From positions 124,001 through 188,000 of the forward strand of contig NZ_JIAU01000008.1 of NCBI RefSeq assembly GCF_000620665.1: a stretch of DNA of 64,000 nt, given 5' to 3'. Source of the stretch: Sphingomonas sp. URHD0057. Lineage in GTDB: Bacteria; Pseudomonadota; Alphaproteobacteria; Sphingomonadales; Sphingomonadaceae. The position numbers were made by a program, and so were the translations under genes. Below, one piece after another: positions 36,579 to 45,499 of the stretch. Position 1 is the stretch's first letter. Every line of letters begins with the position of its first letter. Below the pieces are notes generated by a model. That model saw nothing but the letters and a program-made list of their open reading frames with translations. It had not been told where the DNA came from and searched no databases.

Positions 36579-38188
36579 CAATGAAGCTGATAGAGGATAG
36601 ACCCGGGACCGCGCCAGACCGGCGTCCAGTCGGCCACCAATTTCGGATCGTAAGGCGGCACGTCGATCACCCAAACATAGTCGAACTTGTCGCGCGGAAC
36701 GTTGGCCAAGGCGTCATCGACCGTGCGGTGGAGCCCGTCGCGGCAGTGGTTGGGGCGGACGATCTCGGACGGATCGTAGCCGTACGAGCCAACGCCCTGG
36801 TATTTGAGGCGCAGGAGGTTGAGGCCCTCGGTCAGCCATTGATCGTTGGAAAAGCCTTCACGCCGCGCGAGGACAAGGCCGCCGAGATGACCATTGCGCG
36901 GCAGCGACCACATCACGACGACGCACGGAAGGCCATTGAACGAGGCCACGCGCGCGCCGCGCGGGATATGATCGAGGGCGGCAAGCTTCGCCTGCTGGTC
37001 GTTCGCCGCGATAGTCATGCTGGCGGTGGTGCCGGCCAGCCGCACCAGCGCGAAGGCCACGCCGACCACGGCGAGCATTTGCGCAAGGCCGCGATTGCCG
37101 GGCTCGCGGAAGCGGATCGCGAGCACGGCGGTCGCCATCATGTACGGAACCAGGCGCATGTCGGCATAGGCCGACCCGAAGACGATGCGCGGGAGAAGCA
37201 GGAACGAGCAGGCGAGGACGATCGCGGAAAATGCGAGGTTGCGCGACAAGGTGAGCTTCGGGCTGACCAGAGCGAACAGGAAGATCACTGCCGCGAAGGC
37301 GACCGAGAAGATGTCGTACGCCCCCCAGCGGTCGCGCAGCGCGCTGAACATCCAGCGCCACTTGATCCGCCACTCGAACCAGTCGGTCGTCATCCCGCTC
37401 GGCGCTTCGCTGCGCCACGCCAGCATGATCAGGATCGGAAACGCCATCACGGAGGTGTGCAGCGCCGCTTCGAAGCCGGCCTTGAACCAGGTCCGCCCGC
37501 GATCGTGCAGGCGGACCGCGTCGGCCGAGAAGCACAGCAGTCCCAGCATGCCCCAGCCGTAGGTGTGCGCGAAGAACACGACGATCGAGATGGGCACGAA
37601 CAGCCAGCCGCGGAGCGTCGTGCGCTCCTGCCGGCCGAGCCTCAGCCACAGGCCGAAGGCGAGGAACGCCAGCGCCACCGACAAAGCGAAGTTCACGAAC
37701 CCGAACAGGAACGGGAAGCTGTAGACGAAGGGAAGGGCGAAGAAGATCGTCGGCGGAATCCGGCCGTGGACTTCGCGCGCGACCCACAGGAAGCCGATAA
37801 CCGTCAGCGCCGGGATCAGCACCACGATCAGCTTCACCGCAAGCTCGAGCCCGAGCAGCGGAGCCAGCGGGAGAACGAGGACGTCGACACCGAGATTGCC
37901 GATCGCTGCCCAATGGTAGCTGTAATATTGGTGAAGCGGCGAGCCCGGACCGGCGAGCTCGACCCGGTAGCGGCCGAGATGGCCGAACATATCGACCAGC
38001 GGCGGGATCGGCGGATAGAGCAGCGGAAGCGTCGACAACAGGACGATCAGCACCATGCACAGCCGTGATTCCCACCACGGCCGCGGCCCTGTCGTCAGAT
38101 TTGGCTGCACCTCCGCCCCGTCCCGCATCCACTCGCCCGCGCGATCACTCCCCCCGCTGCTCCTAACGGGATGGGCGGAGTTGTCCAT
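36578..38188 (-). CDS. polytopic membrane protein, probable glycosyltransferase-like
   Basis: A 536-residue protein with about eleven hydrophobic segments and a 90-residue soluble C-terminus. The first periplasmic loop contains PPLVDMFGHLGRYRVELAG and HQYYSYHWAAIGN. I do not recognise a named family; the layout (acidic first loop, many helices, soluble tail) resembles GT-C-type transferases. It is coupled to the GT2 gene downstream by a one-base overlap, so a joint function in sugar transfer is likely. Start is the first ATG; an internal ATG 20 codons on is possible. Confidence 0.6.
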   Translation of the reverse strand: MDNSAHPVRSSGGSDRAGEWMRDGAEVQPNLTTGPRPWWESRLCMVLIVLLSTLPLLYPPIPPLVDMFGHLGRYRVELAGPGSPLHQYYSYHWAAIGNLGVDVLVLPLAPLLGLELAVKLIVVLIPALTVIGFLWVAREVHGRIPPTIFFALPFVYSFPFLFGFVNFALSVALAFLAFGLWLRLGRQERTTLRGWLFVPISIVVFFAHTYGWGMLGLLCFSADAVRLHDRGRTWFKAGFEAALHTSVMAFPILIMLAWRSEAPSGMTTDWFEWRIKWRWMFSALRDRWGAYDIFSVAFAAVIFLFALVSPKLTLSRNLAFSAIVLACSFLLLPRIVFGSAYADMRLVPYMMATAVLAIRFREPGNRGLAQMLAVVGVAFALVRLAGTTASMTIAANDQQAKLAALDHIPRGARVASFNGLPCVVVMWSLPRNGHLGGLVLARREGFSNDQWLTEGLNLLRLKYQGVGSYGYDPSEIVRPNHCRDGLHRTVDDALANVPRDKFDYVWVIDVPPYDPKLVADWTPVWRGPGSILYQLH

Positions 38189-38214
38189 GCGCCGCAGCCT
38201 GATAGAATGCTACA

Positions 38215-38361
38215 ATGGCGAAGTTGGTCTGGCTCGTGCCAATCGGGGCATTGATCATCTTTGCTCTGTGGCAATTCGTTCGCGGGACCGGCCCGCGCAA
38301 ACTGCCAAGTCGCGAGGAAGAGCAACGGAACATCGAAATCTCGGGCTCAGACCTCGACTAG
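38215..38361 (+). CDS. 48-residue single-span membrane protein
   Basis: A short open frame of 49 codons: MAKLVWLVPIGALIIFALW gives one hydrophobic helix, then a charged tail (PRKLPSREEEQRN... ending SGSDLD). Codon usage is consistent with coding, and it fits the divergent gap before the GT39 gene. No strong ribosome site is visible. A TACAAT that overlaps the ATG might be a promoter element. It could be a small accessory subunit of the glycan genes, but this is unproven. Confidence 0.45.
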   Translation: MAKLVWLVPIGALIIFALWQFVRGTGPRKLPSREEEQRNIEISGSDLD

Positions 38362-38442
38362 ATTTCAACCCGAAACGCTACCCAGACTTACACCCTGTTA
38401 ACCAACTTCCCTTTACGGGTTACACCGGTTGCGGGGGAATTC

Positions 38443-40008
38443 ATGGACAGCGCGTCGACACTGCCGCCGCAGGTCTCGATCGGACAACCGAGCTGGCGCA
38501 TCAATCGCGCGCAGCTGACGGTGGGTCTCGTCGTGCTTGCGCTGGCGGTCCGCTGCGCCGGCCTGACCTTGCGCCCGCTATGGCTCGACGAGGCCTTCAC
38601 CGGATGGTTCACGGGCCAGAGCTGGCATTATCTGTGGACCGTGCTTCCGACTTACGAAGCGCATCCGCCTTTCTATTATTCGCTGCTCAAGCTGTGGCGG
38701 CTGGCCTTCGGCGGCGAGGCGCTGGCGCTGCGGTCCTTCTCGGTGCTGTTCAGCGTCGCGACGATCCCCGTCATCATCGCCGCCGCCTTCGAACATGAAC
38801 GGCTGACCCCCACCGGCCGGCCCCTGCTCGCCGCCGGCGTCGCCGCATTTCTCGCTGCCTGCTCGCCGATGCTCGTCATCCTCGGCCAGGAGGCCCGTTC
38901 CTACCCGCTGCTGACGTTCGCCTTTGCGGTCGCGGTCCTCGGCCTGCTCAGGCTGATGGTCCAGTTCCGCGACGGCAAGCCCGGCGACTGGCCATCCTGG
39001 CTGCTGCTCGGCGTTGGCACCGAAGCGACCTTGTGGTCGCACAGCCTCGGCCTGCTCTATTCGCTGTGCCTCGCGATCGCGCTCGCGCCGTCGTGGCTCA
39101 AGTCGCCGATCACTAGCGGCCGCCTGGGCCGCGGTCTCGCCGTCGCGGCGGCGGTCGCGCTGCTTTACCTGCCGTGCCTGCTGCTGGTGATGGGGCGCGC
39201 TCACGACTGGGGCACCAATTGGCTCGCGTGGGAGCCGTGGATGCTCCTGCAGCTGCTCGTGATCTATTCGGTGCCGATCGAGGCGATGACCATTGCCTCG
39301 GCGGTTGCCGCGCTTGCCATGCTGCTGCTGATCAAGCGCGGCCTCGCCTCCGCGATCGCCGCGCGCAGCTGGAACGCGGATCGCGCGCTGTTGCTGCTGT
39401 GGCTTGGCCCGCCGGTGCTCGCCGCGATCGTCTCGACCGTGTTCGTGCCGATCTTCCTTGCCCGGACGCTGGTCGGAACCCTGGTGCCGGCCTATCTGAT
39501 GATTGGCGCCGCCGTCGCGCGCTCGGACTCCCCGCGCGAGCGGGCCCTCCTGACCGCGGCGATGGTCATCACCTTGCTGGTCACCGCGTTCCAGGTTGCG
39601 ACCCGCCTTCCCGCCGAACGCTGGGACCTCGCCGCCGCCTACCTTCGCCGCAACGTCGCCGCGCAGGACCAGGTATGGATTTATCCCAGCGACAGCGCGA
39701 TCCCGCTCGATCGCCTCGGCCCCAGACCGGGAGTCCAGAGGCTGCTCCCCGCTCCATTCCCGACGATGGGCGTCACGGGACCGATCCGCGCCGGCTGGCC
39801 GGCCATGGTCTCCCTCACGCCGGAGCAGGCGCGCAGGCTCGCCGAGGATCCGGCCGTCAAGGACGTGCGGGTCATCTGGCTCGTCACGCGGCAAAGCGGC
39901 ATTTTCGATCCCGACAATGACATGCCCAATGCGCTCGCCCGCGTGCGCAAACCGGGCCAGATGCAGGAATGGGGCTATATCAACGCGCGGCCGTACTACC
40001 GGCGCTGA
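38443..40008 (+). CDS. GT39/ArnT-like membrane glycosyltransferase
   Basis: A 521-residue protein with about ten hydrophobic segments. The first loop carries LWLDEAFTGWF, the catalytic acidic pair of protein O-mannosyltransferases and ArnT, followed by EAHPPFYYSLLKLWR, another hallmark. It would transfer a sugar from a polyprenyl-phosphate donor in the periplasm. It is the last plus-strand gene of the glycan cluster. A TTAACCAA (38398-38405) about 40 bases upstream resembles a CtrA half-site. Confidence 0.85.
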   Translation: MDSASTLPPQVSIGQPSWRINRAQLTVGLVVLALAVRCAGLTLRPLWLDEAFTGWFTGQSWHYLWTVLPTYEAHPPFYYSLLKLWRLAFGGEALALRSFSVLFSVATIPVIIAAAFEHERLTPTGRPLLAAGVAAFLAACSPMLVILGQEARSYPLLTFAFAVAVLGLLRLMVQFRDGKPGDWPSWLLLGVGTEATLWSHSLGLLYSLCLAIALAPSWLKSPITSGRLGRGLAVAAAVALLYLPCLLLVMGRAHDWGTNWLAWEPWMLLQLLVIYSVPIEAMTIASAVAALAMLLLIKRGLASAIAARSWNADRALLLLWLGPPVLAAIVSTVFVPIFLARTLVGTLVPAYLMIGAAVARSDSPRERALLTAAMVITLLVTAFQVATRLPAERWDLAAAYLRRNVAAQDQVWIYPSDSAIPLDRLGPRPGVQRLLPAPFPTMGVTGPIRAGWPAMVSLTPEQARRLAEDPAVKDVRVIWLVTRQSGIFDPDNDMPNALARVRKPGQMQEWGYINARPYYRR

Positions 40009-40079
40009 ACCCGGCCATTCAACTCGCGGACAGCATTGGCACGGTAGCTGCTCCTCAACATTTTCTGAGGAGTAGATCG

Positions 40080-40775
40080 ATGAACAAGACTTTCCTTGGC
40101 GGCGCCGCGGCGATCGCTTTGGCCACCGGCAGCGCACTGTTCGCCCAGGCCGCCACGCCGGCGCAGCACGCGCCTCATCGGCAACAGGCCGAGCTTCGCA
40201 CCGATGTGCAGGGCCATGTCGCGAAGATGTTCGCGCGGGTCGACGCCAATCACGATGGTTTCATCACCGACGCCGAGATGCAGGCGGCCGGAGCGCAACG
40301 CGAGGCCAAGTTTGCCGAGCACGCGAAAGAGCGCGCGGACAAGTTCGATCCGGCCGCCATGTTTGCCCGCCTCGACACCAACAAGGACGGCAAGATCACC
40401 CAGGCCGAGGCCGATGCGGTGCATAACGCGCGCGCCCAGGCGAAGGGTAAGGCTCCGTCCAAGGGTCATGCCGCTGCCGGGATGTTCGCGCGTCTGGACA
40501 GCAACAAGGACAGCATGATCACCCGCGCGGAGTTCGACACCGCGGCCGCCCAGATGCATGCGCGCATGGAGCAGGCCGGAGTGCATCGTGGCGGAGGCTT
40601 CGGCGAACACATGATCCAGGCCGCCGATCTCAACAAGGACGGCAAGGTGTCGGCCGCGGAGATGCAGCAGATGGCGCTTCAGCATTTCGACAAGGCCGAC
40701 CTCAATCACGACGGCAAGCTGACCCCGGACGAGCGCAAGCAGTCGCGCCCGGCCAAACGCGCTCAGAAGGCGTGA
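40080..40775 (+). CDS. exported five-EF-hand protein
   Basis: A 231-residue protein with a signal peptide (residues 1-25) and five EF-hand loops: residues 55-66 (DANHDGFITDAE), 99-110, 140-151, 183-194 and 207-218. The third loop has DSNKDSMITRAE, lacking the usual Gly at position 6, so it may bind calcium weakly. A GAGGAG ribosome site precedes the ATG. It would act as a periplasmic calcium sensor or buffer. A hairpin with a T run follows. Confidence 0.9.
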   Translation: MNKTFLGGAAAIALATGSALFAQAATPAQHAPHRQQAELRTDVQGHVAKMFARVDANHDGFITDAEMQAAGAQREAKFAEHAKERADKFDPAAMFARLDTNKDGKITQAEADAVHNARAQAKGKAPSKGHAAAGMFARLDSNKDSMITRAEFDTAAAQMHARMEQAGVHRGGGFGEHMIQAADLNKDGKVSAAEMQQMALQHFDKADLNHDGKLTPDERKQSRPAKRAQKA

Positions 40776-40787
40776 CGCCGAACGAAG

Positions 40788-40817
40788 AAAGGCTCGGCCG
40801 ACAAGCCAGGCCTTTTT
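40788..40817. terminator. intrinsic terminator between EF-hand and cfa genes
   Basis: AAAGGCT...AGCCAGGCC followed by TTTTT forms a stem whose arms can pair as GGCT/AGCC or AAAGG/CCTTT. It lies in the 43-base gap between two convergent genes and probably serves the plus-strand gene, possibly both. Confidence 0.6.
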
Positions 40818-40818
40818 G

Positions 40819-42108
40819 CTATTTGGCGAGCTCGGTGACGTCCGCGCGCTTGCGCCGGGCCGGCGCTTTCTTCGCGGAAGTCGCGCCGCCGAGCTCGCGA
40901 TAGCGCTGCTCGGCCTCCGCCATGTAATCGCGGGTGATGGGGAGCGCGTTGCGGTCGCGGATATACTGGACCTGGAAATTGCAGCCGCTTCCGCTTTCGA
41001 ACATCACGATTCCGCCGGCGAGGTAGAATTCCCACATGCGGAAGAAGCGCTCGTCGTAAAGCTTCACGATCTTTGCGCGCGCGGCGGTGAACCGCCGCAG
41101 CCACTCGCGAAGCGTGTGCGCATAATGCAGCCGAAGCACTTCGATGTCGCTGGCGATCAGCCGTGCCTTCTCGCTCGCGGCGCTCATCTGGCTGATCGAG
41201 GGCAGATGATAGCCGGGGAAGATATATTTGTCGGTGAAGGGGTCAGAGGCCTTGTTGGCCCCGCCGAACTTGCCGATGGTGTGGAGCAGCATCACCCCGT
41301 CGGTGGTCAGCAGCTGCCGGCATTTGGCGAAGAATTCGTCATAATGCTTGGCACCGACGTGCTCGAACATGCCGACCGAGACGATGCGGTCGAACCGGCC
41401 TTCGAGGTGGCGATAGTCGATCAGCTCGAACTTCACATGATCTGAAACGCCCGCCGCGGCGGCGCGCTCGCGCGCGATCTTGAGCTGATGGTCCGACAAG
41501 GTGATCCCGAGCACGTCGACGCCCGCGACCTCGTGCAGATACAGCGCCATGCCGCCCCAGCCGCAGCCGATGTCGAGCACCCGCTGGCCCGGCTCCAGCG
41601 CGAGCTTGGCCGCGATGTGCGCCTTCTTGTCGAGCTGCGCCTGCTCGAGGCTGTTGCGCGGGTCGGTGTAATAGGCGCAGCTATACTGCCGGTCCGGGTC
41701 GAGAAAGGTATCGTAGAGCTCGTCGCTGAGGTCGTAATGGTGGGCTACGTTGCGCCGCGCCCGGTGCGGGTCGTTACGCCGAAAGAGTTTCTTGACGGCG
41801 CCCAATCGGCCTTTGCCGAACAATTTGCGCTTCTGGCCCGAATCCTCCCAGCGATTTTGGCCCGTGACGAGCTCGAGCAGGTCGAGGATCGTGCCGTCCT
41901 CGACGATCAAGCGCCCGTCCATATAGGCTTCGCCGACGCCGAGCCGCGGGTTCCTGGCGATATCAAACCCAACGCGGTTATCGGTGAACCGGACATTGAG
42001 GTGGCGGCCGCCGCCCTGACCGAGCGTCTGCGGCGGCTTGCCGGGCAACAGCAATGTGATGCTGCCCCTGGCGAGCAGCTTGTCGACCAGCTTCCCGATC
42101 AGCGACAT
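40819..42108 (-). CDS. cfa: cyclopropane-fatty-acyl-phospholipid synthase
   Basis: A 429-residue SAM-dependent enzyme that adds a methylene bridge to unsaturated acyl chains of membrane lipids. The SAM site VLDIGCGWGGMALYL, then FDRIVSVGMFEHVGAKHYDEFF and the FPGYHLPS motif are typical. The N-terminal 120 residues form the lipid-binding domain. The C-terminus has an additional basic segment (TSAKKAPARRKRADV). Confidence 0.93.
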   Translation of the reverse strand: MSLIGKLVDKLLARGSITLLLPGKPPQTLGQGGGRHLNVRFTDNRVGFDIARNPRLGVGEAYMDGRLIVEDGTILDLLELVTGQNRWEDSGQKRKLFGKGRLGAVKKLFRRNDPHRARRNVAHHYDLSDELYDTFLDPDRQYSCAYYTDPRNSLEQAQLDKKAHIAAKLALEPGQRVLDIGCGWGGMALYLHEVAGVDVLGITLSDHQLKIARERAAAAGVSDHVKFELIDYRHLEGRFDRIVSVGMFEHVGAKHYDEFFAKCRQLLTTDGVMLLHTIGKFGGANKASDPFTDKYIFPGYHLPSISQMSAASEKARLIASDIEVLRLHYAHTLREWLRRFTAARAKIVKLYDERFFRMWEFYLAGGIVMFESGSGCNFQVQYIRDRNALPITRDYMAEAEQRYRELGGATSAKKAPARRKRADVTELAK

Positions 42109-42163
42109 CTCAATTCACTCCCTCATCAGCATCAAATTGCCACGCGCGGCACGCGGCGGCAAA

Positions 42164-43012
42164 TCAATGCGTCGCCCGATAATGCTCGCCGGCGAAGGCC
42201 CAGCGCAGGGTCCTCGCGACGCCATAGGTCGCGCCGCGCACCATCGGCGGCAGCAACGGCTGCGACAGGCCGTGCATCTCCCTTGCGAAACCAGGCATCA
42301 AATCGACCGACGCGCTCATCAGCAGCTTCTGGACCGGCGCTTCCGCGAGCGACGCCGGGGGCGCCCGGAGCACGAGATCGCGAAAGGCGCGCGTCCGGTC
42401 GTCGGCCCGAAGCTCCGCCCGGAACTCTTCGATCAATCGCTCGGCCTCGGCCCGGGTCCCTGGCACCGGGTCTGCGTCGAGCAGCCGCGCGATCTCGCCG
42501 CTCTCGGCGAAATAGAGATCCTGGTCGCCGCGGCTCATGCCGGGGTCGGCATAACGGCGCCAGCCGTCGAGGAAGTTGATCGCGCCCGCGACATGAACCC
42601 AGGCAAGCAGCCACGGGCCGGCGGCGCGATAGTCGCTGCCGTCGGGAAGCGTGCCGCTGACCTGCGCGTGGATCGCTTTGACCTTGGCAATCGCGGCGAG
42701 CGCGGAATCGCGGTGGCCGTAAGTCGTCACCGCGATGAACCGCGCGGTGCGGCGCAGCCGGCCGAGCTGGTCCTCCGCAACGCCGCTGTGGTCCCACACG
42801 CCGGCCAGCGCCTTGGGGTGAAGCATCTGCGTCAACAGCGCGGCGACCCCGCCGACCATCATCGAGGTGACGTCGCCGTGCACTCGGCGGATGACGGAGC
42901 CGCGCGGAAACAGCGCGTCGTCGGAGGCCGGAATCGGCTTCTCGCCCTTGGATCGGTCGTTGAAGGTCGCGCGGACCTGCCTGACGAGCGCCTTGCGGAC
43001 CGGCGCCAGCAT
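42164..43012 (-). CDS. DUF2236/MpaB-like oxygenase family protein
   Basis: A 282-residue helical protein of the DUF2236 family (latex-clearing/mycophenolic-acid oxygenase MpaB relatives). Markers are RVHGDVTSMMVGGVAALLTQMLHPKALAGVWDHSGV, TTYGHRDSA and WVHVAGAINF. Members bind b-type haem in the cases studied; whether this one does is unknown. It precedes cfa on the same strand with a 55-base gap. Confidence 0.8.
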   Translation of the reverse strand: MLAPVRKALVRQVRATFNDRSKGEKPIPASDDALFPRGSVIRRVHGDVTSMMVGGVAALLTQMLHPKALAGVWDHSGVAEDQLGRLRRTARFIAVTTYGHRDSALAAIAKVKAIHAQVSGTLPDGSDYRAAGPWLLAWVHVAGAINFLDGWRRYADPGMSRGDQDLYFAESGEIARLLDADPVPGTRAEAERLIEEFRAELRADDRTRAFRDLVLRAPPASLAEAPVQKLLMSASVDLMPGFAREMHGLSQPLLPPMVRGATYGVARTLRWAFAGEHYRATH

Positions 43013-43041
43013 CCTAGGCCGCCTCGCGGCGCGTCATTCTG

Positions 43042-44217
43042 CTAAGCCGCCTCACGGCTCCGGCGCTTTTTCTCCGCCGCGGTTTTGAGTTGGCCGCAGG
43101 CCGCATCGATGTCGCGGCCGCGCGGAGTGCGCACCGGCGCCGAGATGCCGCTTTCGAACACGATGTTGGAGAATGCCCTGATCCGCGCCGGGTCGGAGCA
43201 TTCGTAGGCCGCGCCGGGCCACGGGTTGAACGGGATCAGATTGACCTTCGCCGGCAACTTGTACTTGCGGATTAGGCGGACCAGCTCGCGGGCGTCCTCG
43301 TCGCTGTCGTTCTTGTCCTTCAGCATCACATATTCGAACGTGATTCGCCGCGCGTTGTTTGCGCCCGGGTACGCCGCGCAGGCCTCGAGCAGCTGCTCGA
43401 TCCCGTACTTGCGGTTCAGGGGCACGATCTCGTCGCGCACCTCCTTGGTCACGGCATGCAACGAGACCGCCAGATTGACTCCGATCTCCTCGCCGGCGCG
43501 CGCCATCATCGGCACCACGCCGCTGGTCGACAGCGTGATCCGGCGCCGCGACAGGCCGAGCCCGTCGCCGTCCATCACGATCTTCAAGGCGTCGCGGACA
43601 TTGTCGAAATTGTAGAGCGGCTCGCCCATGCCCATCATCACGATGTTGGTCAGCATCCGGCCTTCGGATTGTGACGGCCATTCGCCCAGCGCGTCGCGGG
43701 CGAGCATGACCTGCCCGACGATCTCCGCCGGCTCGAGGTTGCGCACCAGCTGCATCGTGCCGGTGGCGCAGAAACGGCAGTTAAGCGTGCACCCGACCTG
43801 GCTCGACACGCATAATGTCCCGCGGTCGGCGTCGGGGATGAACACCATCTCGAAGTCGTGGCCGTCATGGGTCTTCAACAGCCACTTGCGCGTGCCGTCG
43901 GACGACACCTGCGCCTCGACCACCTCCGGCCGCGAGATGACGAAGCGCTCCGCGAACCACGGCCGCTGCGGCTTGGCGATGTCGCTCATCGCGGCGAAGT
44001 CGCCGACTCCGCGATTGTAGATCCAGTGCCAGATCTGCTTGGCGCGGAGCTTCGCCTGGCGGTCGTCGAGCCCCGCGGCTTCGAGCGCATCGCGGATGCG
44101 GTCCCTGGACAAGCCGACCAGCTCGACCCGGCCGTCGGCGCGCGGCACCGCGGCCCGTGCGACGGGCACAGGGTCGACGGCCCCGGGGATGGGCATCAAG
44201 GTCGTGTCGGCGCTCAT
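43042..44217 (-). CDS. rlmN: 23S rRNA/tRNA adenine-C2 methyltransferase RlmN
   Basis: A 391-residue radical SAM enzyme that methylates A2503 of 23S rRNA and A37 of some tRNAs. The cluster motif CTLNCRFC places ligands at Cys143, Cys147 and Cys150, and the substrate-methylated Cys lies near residue 374 in [16 protein letters not shown] and the [15 protein letters not shown] region are typical. The N-terminus is extended by about 30 residues compared with E. coli. The gene starts 24 bases from the upstream IalB-like gene. Confidence 0.95.
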   Translation of the reverse strand: MSADTTLMPIPGAVDPVPVARAAVPRADGRVELVGLSRDRIRDALEAAGLDDRQAKLRAKQIWHWIYNRGVGDFAAMSDIAKPQRPWFAERFVISRPEVVEAQVSSDGTRKWLLKTHDGHDFEMVFIPDADRGTLCVSSQVGCTLNCRFCATGTMQLVRNLEPAEIVGQVMLARDALGEWPSQSEGRMLTNIVMMGMGEPLYNFDNVRDALKIVMDGDGLGLSRRRITLSTSGVVPMMARAGEEIGVNLAVSLHAVTKEVRDEIVPLNRKYGIEQLLEACAAYPGANNARRITFEYVMLKDKNDSDEDARELVRLIRKYKLPAKVNLIPFNPWPGAAYECSDPARIRAFSNIVFESGISAPVRTPRGRDIDAACGQLKTAAEKKRRSREAA

Positions 44218-44241
44218 GGCGAACCCGCTATCTAGGTGAGA

Positions 44242-44727
44242 TCAGCCGGTTTTGCCAGCGCAGGCCGCCGCTGCGGCGTCGATCGCCGTCGGCGCCCCGG
44301 CGAGCGCGTAGGTATCGACGAAGCGCCGGCCGGCGCCATCGCGCGCCTCGACCCGCATCGCCGGGGCATTGCGCGCGGCGGCGATGATCGCCTCCTCCTG
44401 GCGCCCGCCGCGGCTCCACGCCCAGTCGCCCCGCGCGACGAGCAGGAACGGCTGGCCGCCGACATCGAGCATCACGCTCGAGCCCGCGCGCGGCACCCGG
44501 CTGAGATGCGCATGGAATTCGCCCCAGCGCCGGCGGTCCGGAGTGAAGGCGAAGCCGGCCGTCGCCTGGGTCCGCCCCTTGGGCGCGAGCAGCACCGAGC
44601 GGCTCAGCGCCTGGCACACCCCGCCGCGATCGATCGCCGCCCAGCCGCCGCCGGCAAACACGACCGACCCGCCGGGGGCCACCGCCAGCGCACTTGCAAA
44701 AAATGTCGCGACTGCTCTCACAAGCAT
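44242..44727 (-). CDS. IalB-like exported protein
   Basis: A 161-residue protein with a signal peptide (residues 1-25) and one domain resembling alphaproteobacterial invasion-associated locus B proteins: SRVPRAGSSVMLDVGGQPFLLVARGDWAWSRG, IIAAARNA and RFVDTYALAGAPTAIDAAAAAC. Two cysteines probably pair. The sphingomonad version is usually next to rlmN. The IS1595-family element begins 78 bases upstream of its ATG and may have displaced its promoter. Confidence 0.65.
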   Translation of the reverse strand: MLVRAVATFFASALAVAPGGSVVFAGGGWAAIDRGGVCQALSRSVLLAPKGRTQATAGFAFTPDRRRWGEFHAHLSRVPRAGSSVMLDVGGQPFLLVARGDWAWSRGGRQEEAIIAAARNAPAMRVEARDGAGRRFVDTYALAGAPTAIDAAAAACAGKTG

Positions 44728-44797
44728 TGAAGCTAACCCACTTTGCCGCCGTCTGCCATCGCAGGGACAGTATCCATAACGGCAGCTTTACCAACCA

Positions 44798-44805
44798 AAC
44801 TTGTT
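44798..44805. repeat. left 8-bp target-site duplication
   Basis: AACTTGTT directly abuts the left end of the transposon and is repeated exactly at 47539-47546. Eight bases is the expected duplication length for IS1595-family elements, and a perfect copy shows the whole 2.7 kb moved as one unit. Confidence 0.95.
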
Positions 44806-44830
44806 GGCAATTATATACTTGAGAAAGCAG
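44806..44830. repeat. left terminal inverted repeat
   Basis: The 25-bp left end differs from the right end at one position: the left reads TTGAGA where the right reads TTGACA at bases 15-20 of the repeat. The inner border is set by the end of identity after AAAGCAG. Confidence 0.92.
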
Positions 44831-44866
44831 CTCTCATGTGCCAACTAGCTGAAGACAGGCCGGCGT

Positions 44867-45499
44867 TTAACGCCCTTTTGGGTGCGGAGATTTCACCCGA
44901 GATGATCGAGGCGGGCGCTTCCGTTTTGCGGCTGGCTTCGCTTTCGGCTGACTTTTTCTGTGAGGCTCAAGAGATCGCCCGCGACGTAATATTCGCAGCC
45001 CTTCGTATTCAAGGCTCTTCTCGATAAGCTCAACCGCCTTCTTTGCCTCATCGGCATAGAGAACCAGGTCCGCCCTAGAGAAAGAAAACACGAGCTGGAC
45101 GGACTTGCCAACCTCGGCCGGTTCTTCAGTTCTCACGCTGAGAAATGCCCAATGCCCATCCTCGGATTTGCCGAGCAATTGGCCGTGAACCACTGCATTG
45201 CGGCATTGGATGATTTCTTTGAACATTGGCGTTATGCAATTCTCGTATTGCGCGCGGATTTCTGGACCGCGTGCGGCCGCGAGGTAGTTTGCGATACTGA
45301 GCTTCTTCGACAGGGCGGTTTGACCGAGCAGGATGGCAACCGTGCCATCGGTTATGCGGGCCTGCTCTGCGATGAACATCGTTATCAGCTCTTCGATCTC
45401 CGCGCAGGCGCGGACAACGCGACCGATCGCTTGATACTCAAGTTCGCCTAACTCTTCGTGCTTCAACGGAACATGGTTTGGGCTATATATGATGGTCAT
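44867..45499 (-). CDS. HEPN-type putative ribonuclease, transposon passenger
   Basis: A 210-residue, mostly helical protein. Residues 100-105 read RNAVVH, the Rx4H active-site motif of HEPN ribonucleases, followed by Gly106; upstream helices (residues 18-48) carry the conserved E/R positions (GRVVRACAEIEELITMF). From about residue 172 the chain becomes a Lys/Arg/Pro-rich tail of nearly 40 residues, suited to RNA or DNA binding. HEPN proteins include toxins, Abi factors and CRISPR nucleases. Its ATG overlaps the divergent ATG of the 38-codon gene as CATG. It is inside the IS1595-family element, 36 bases from the left repeat. Confidence 0.7.
   Translation of the reverse strand: MTIIYSPNHVPLKHEELGELEYQAIGRVVRACAEIEELITMFIAEQARITDGTVAILLGQTALSKKLSIANYLAAARGPEIRAQYENCITPMFKEIIQCRNAVVHGQLLGKSEDGHWAFLSVRTEEPAEVGKSVQLVFSFSRADLVLYADEAKKAVELIEKSLEYEGLRILRRGRSLEPHRKSQPKAKPAAKRKRPPRSSRVKSPHPKGR

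Noticed and set aside
36581-40137. Long antisense frames opposite the membrane protein at 36578-38188 and the GT39 gene
   Set aside because: The sense frames give clean hydrophobic segments and family motifs; the antisense ones are highly charged low-complexity sequence.
44743-45027. 94-codon plus-strand frame across the left transposon border
   Set aside because: It starts in host DNA, crosses the duplication and inverted repeat and runs antisense to the HEPN gene; the border makes it a chance join.
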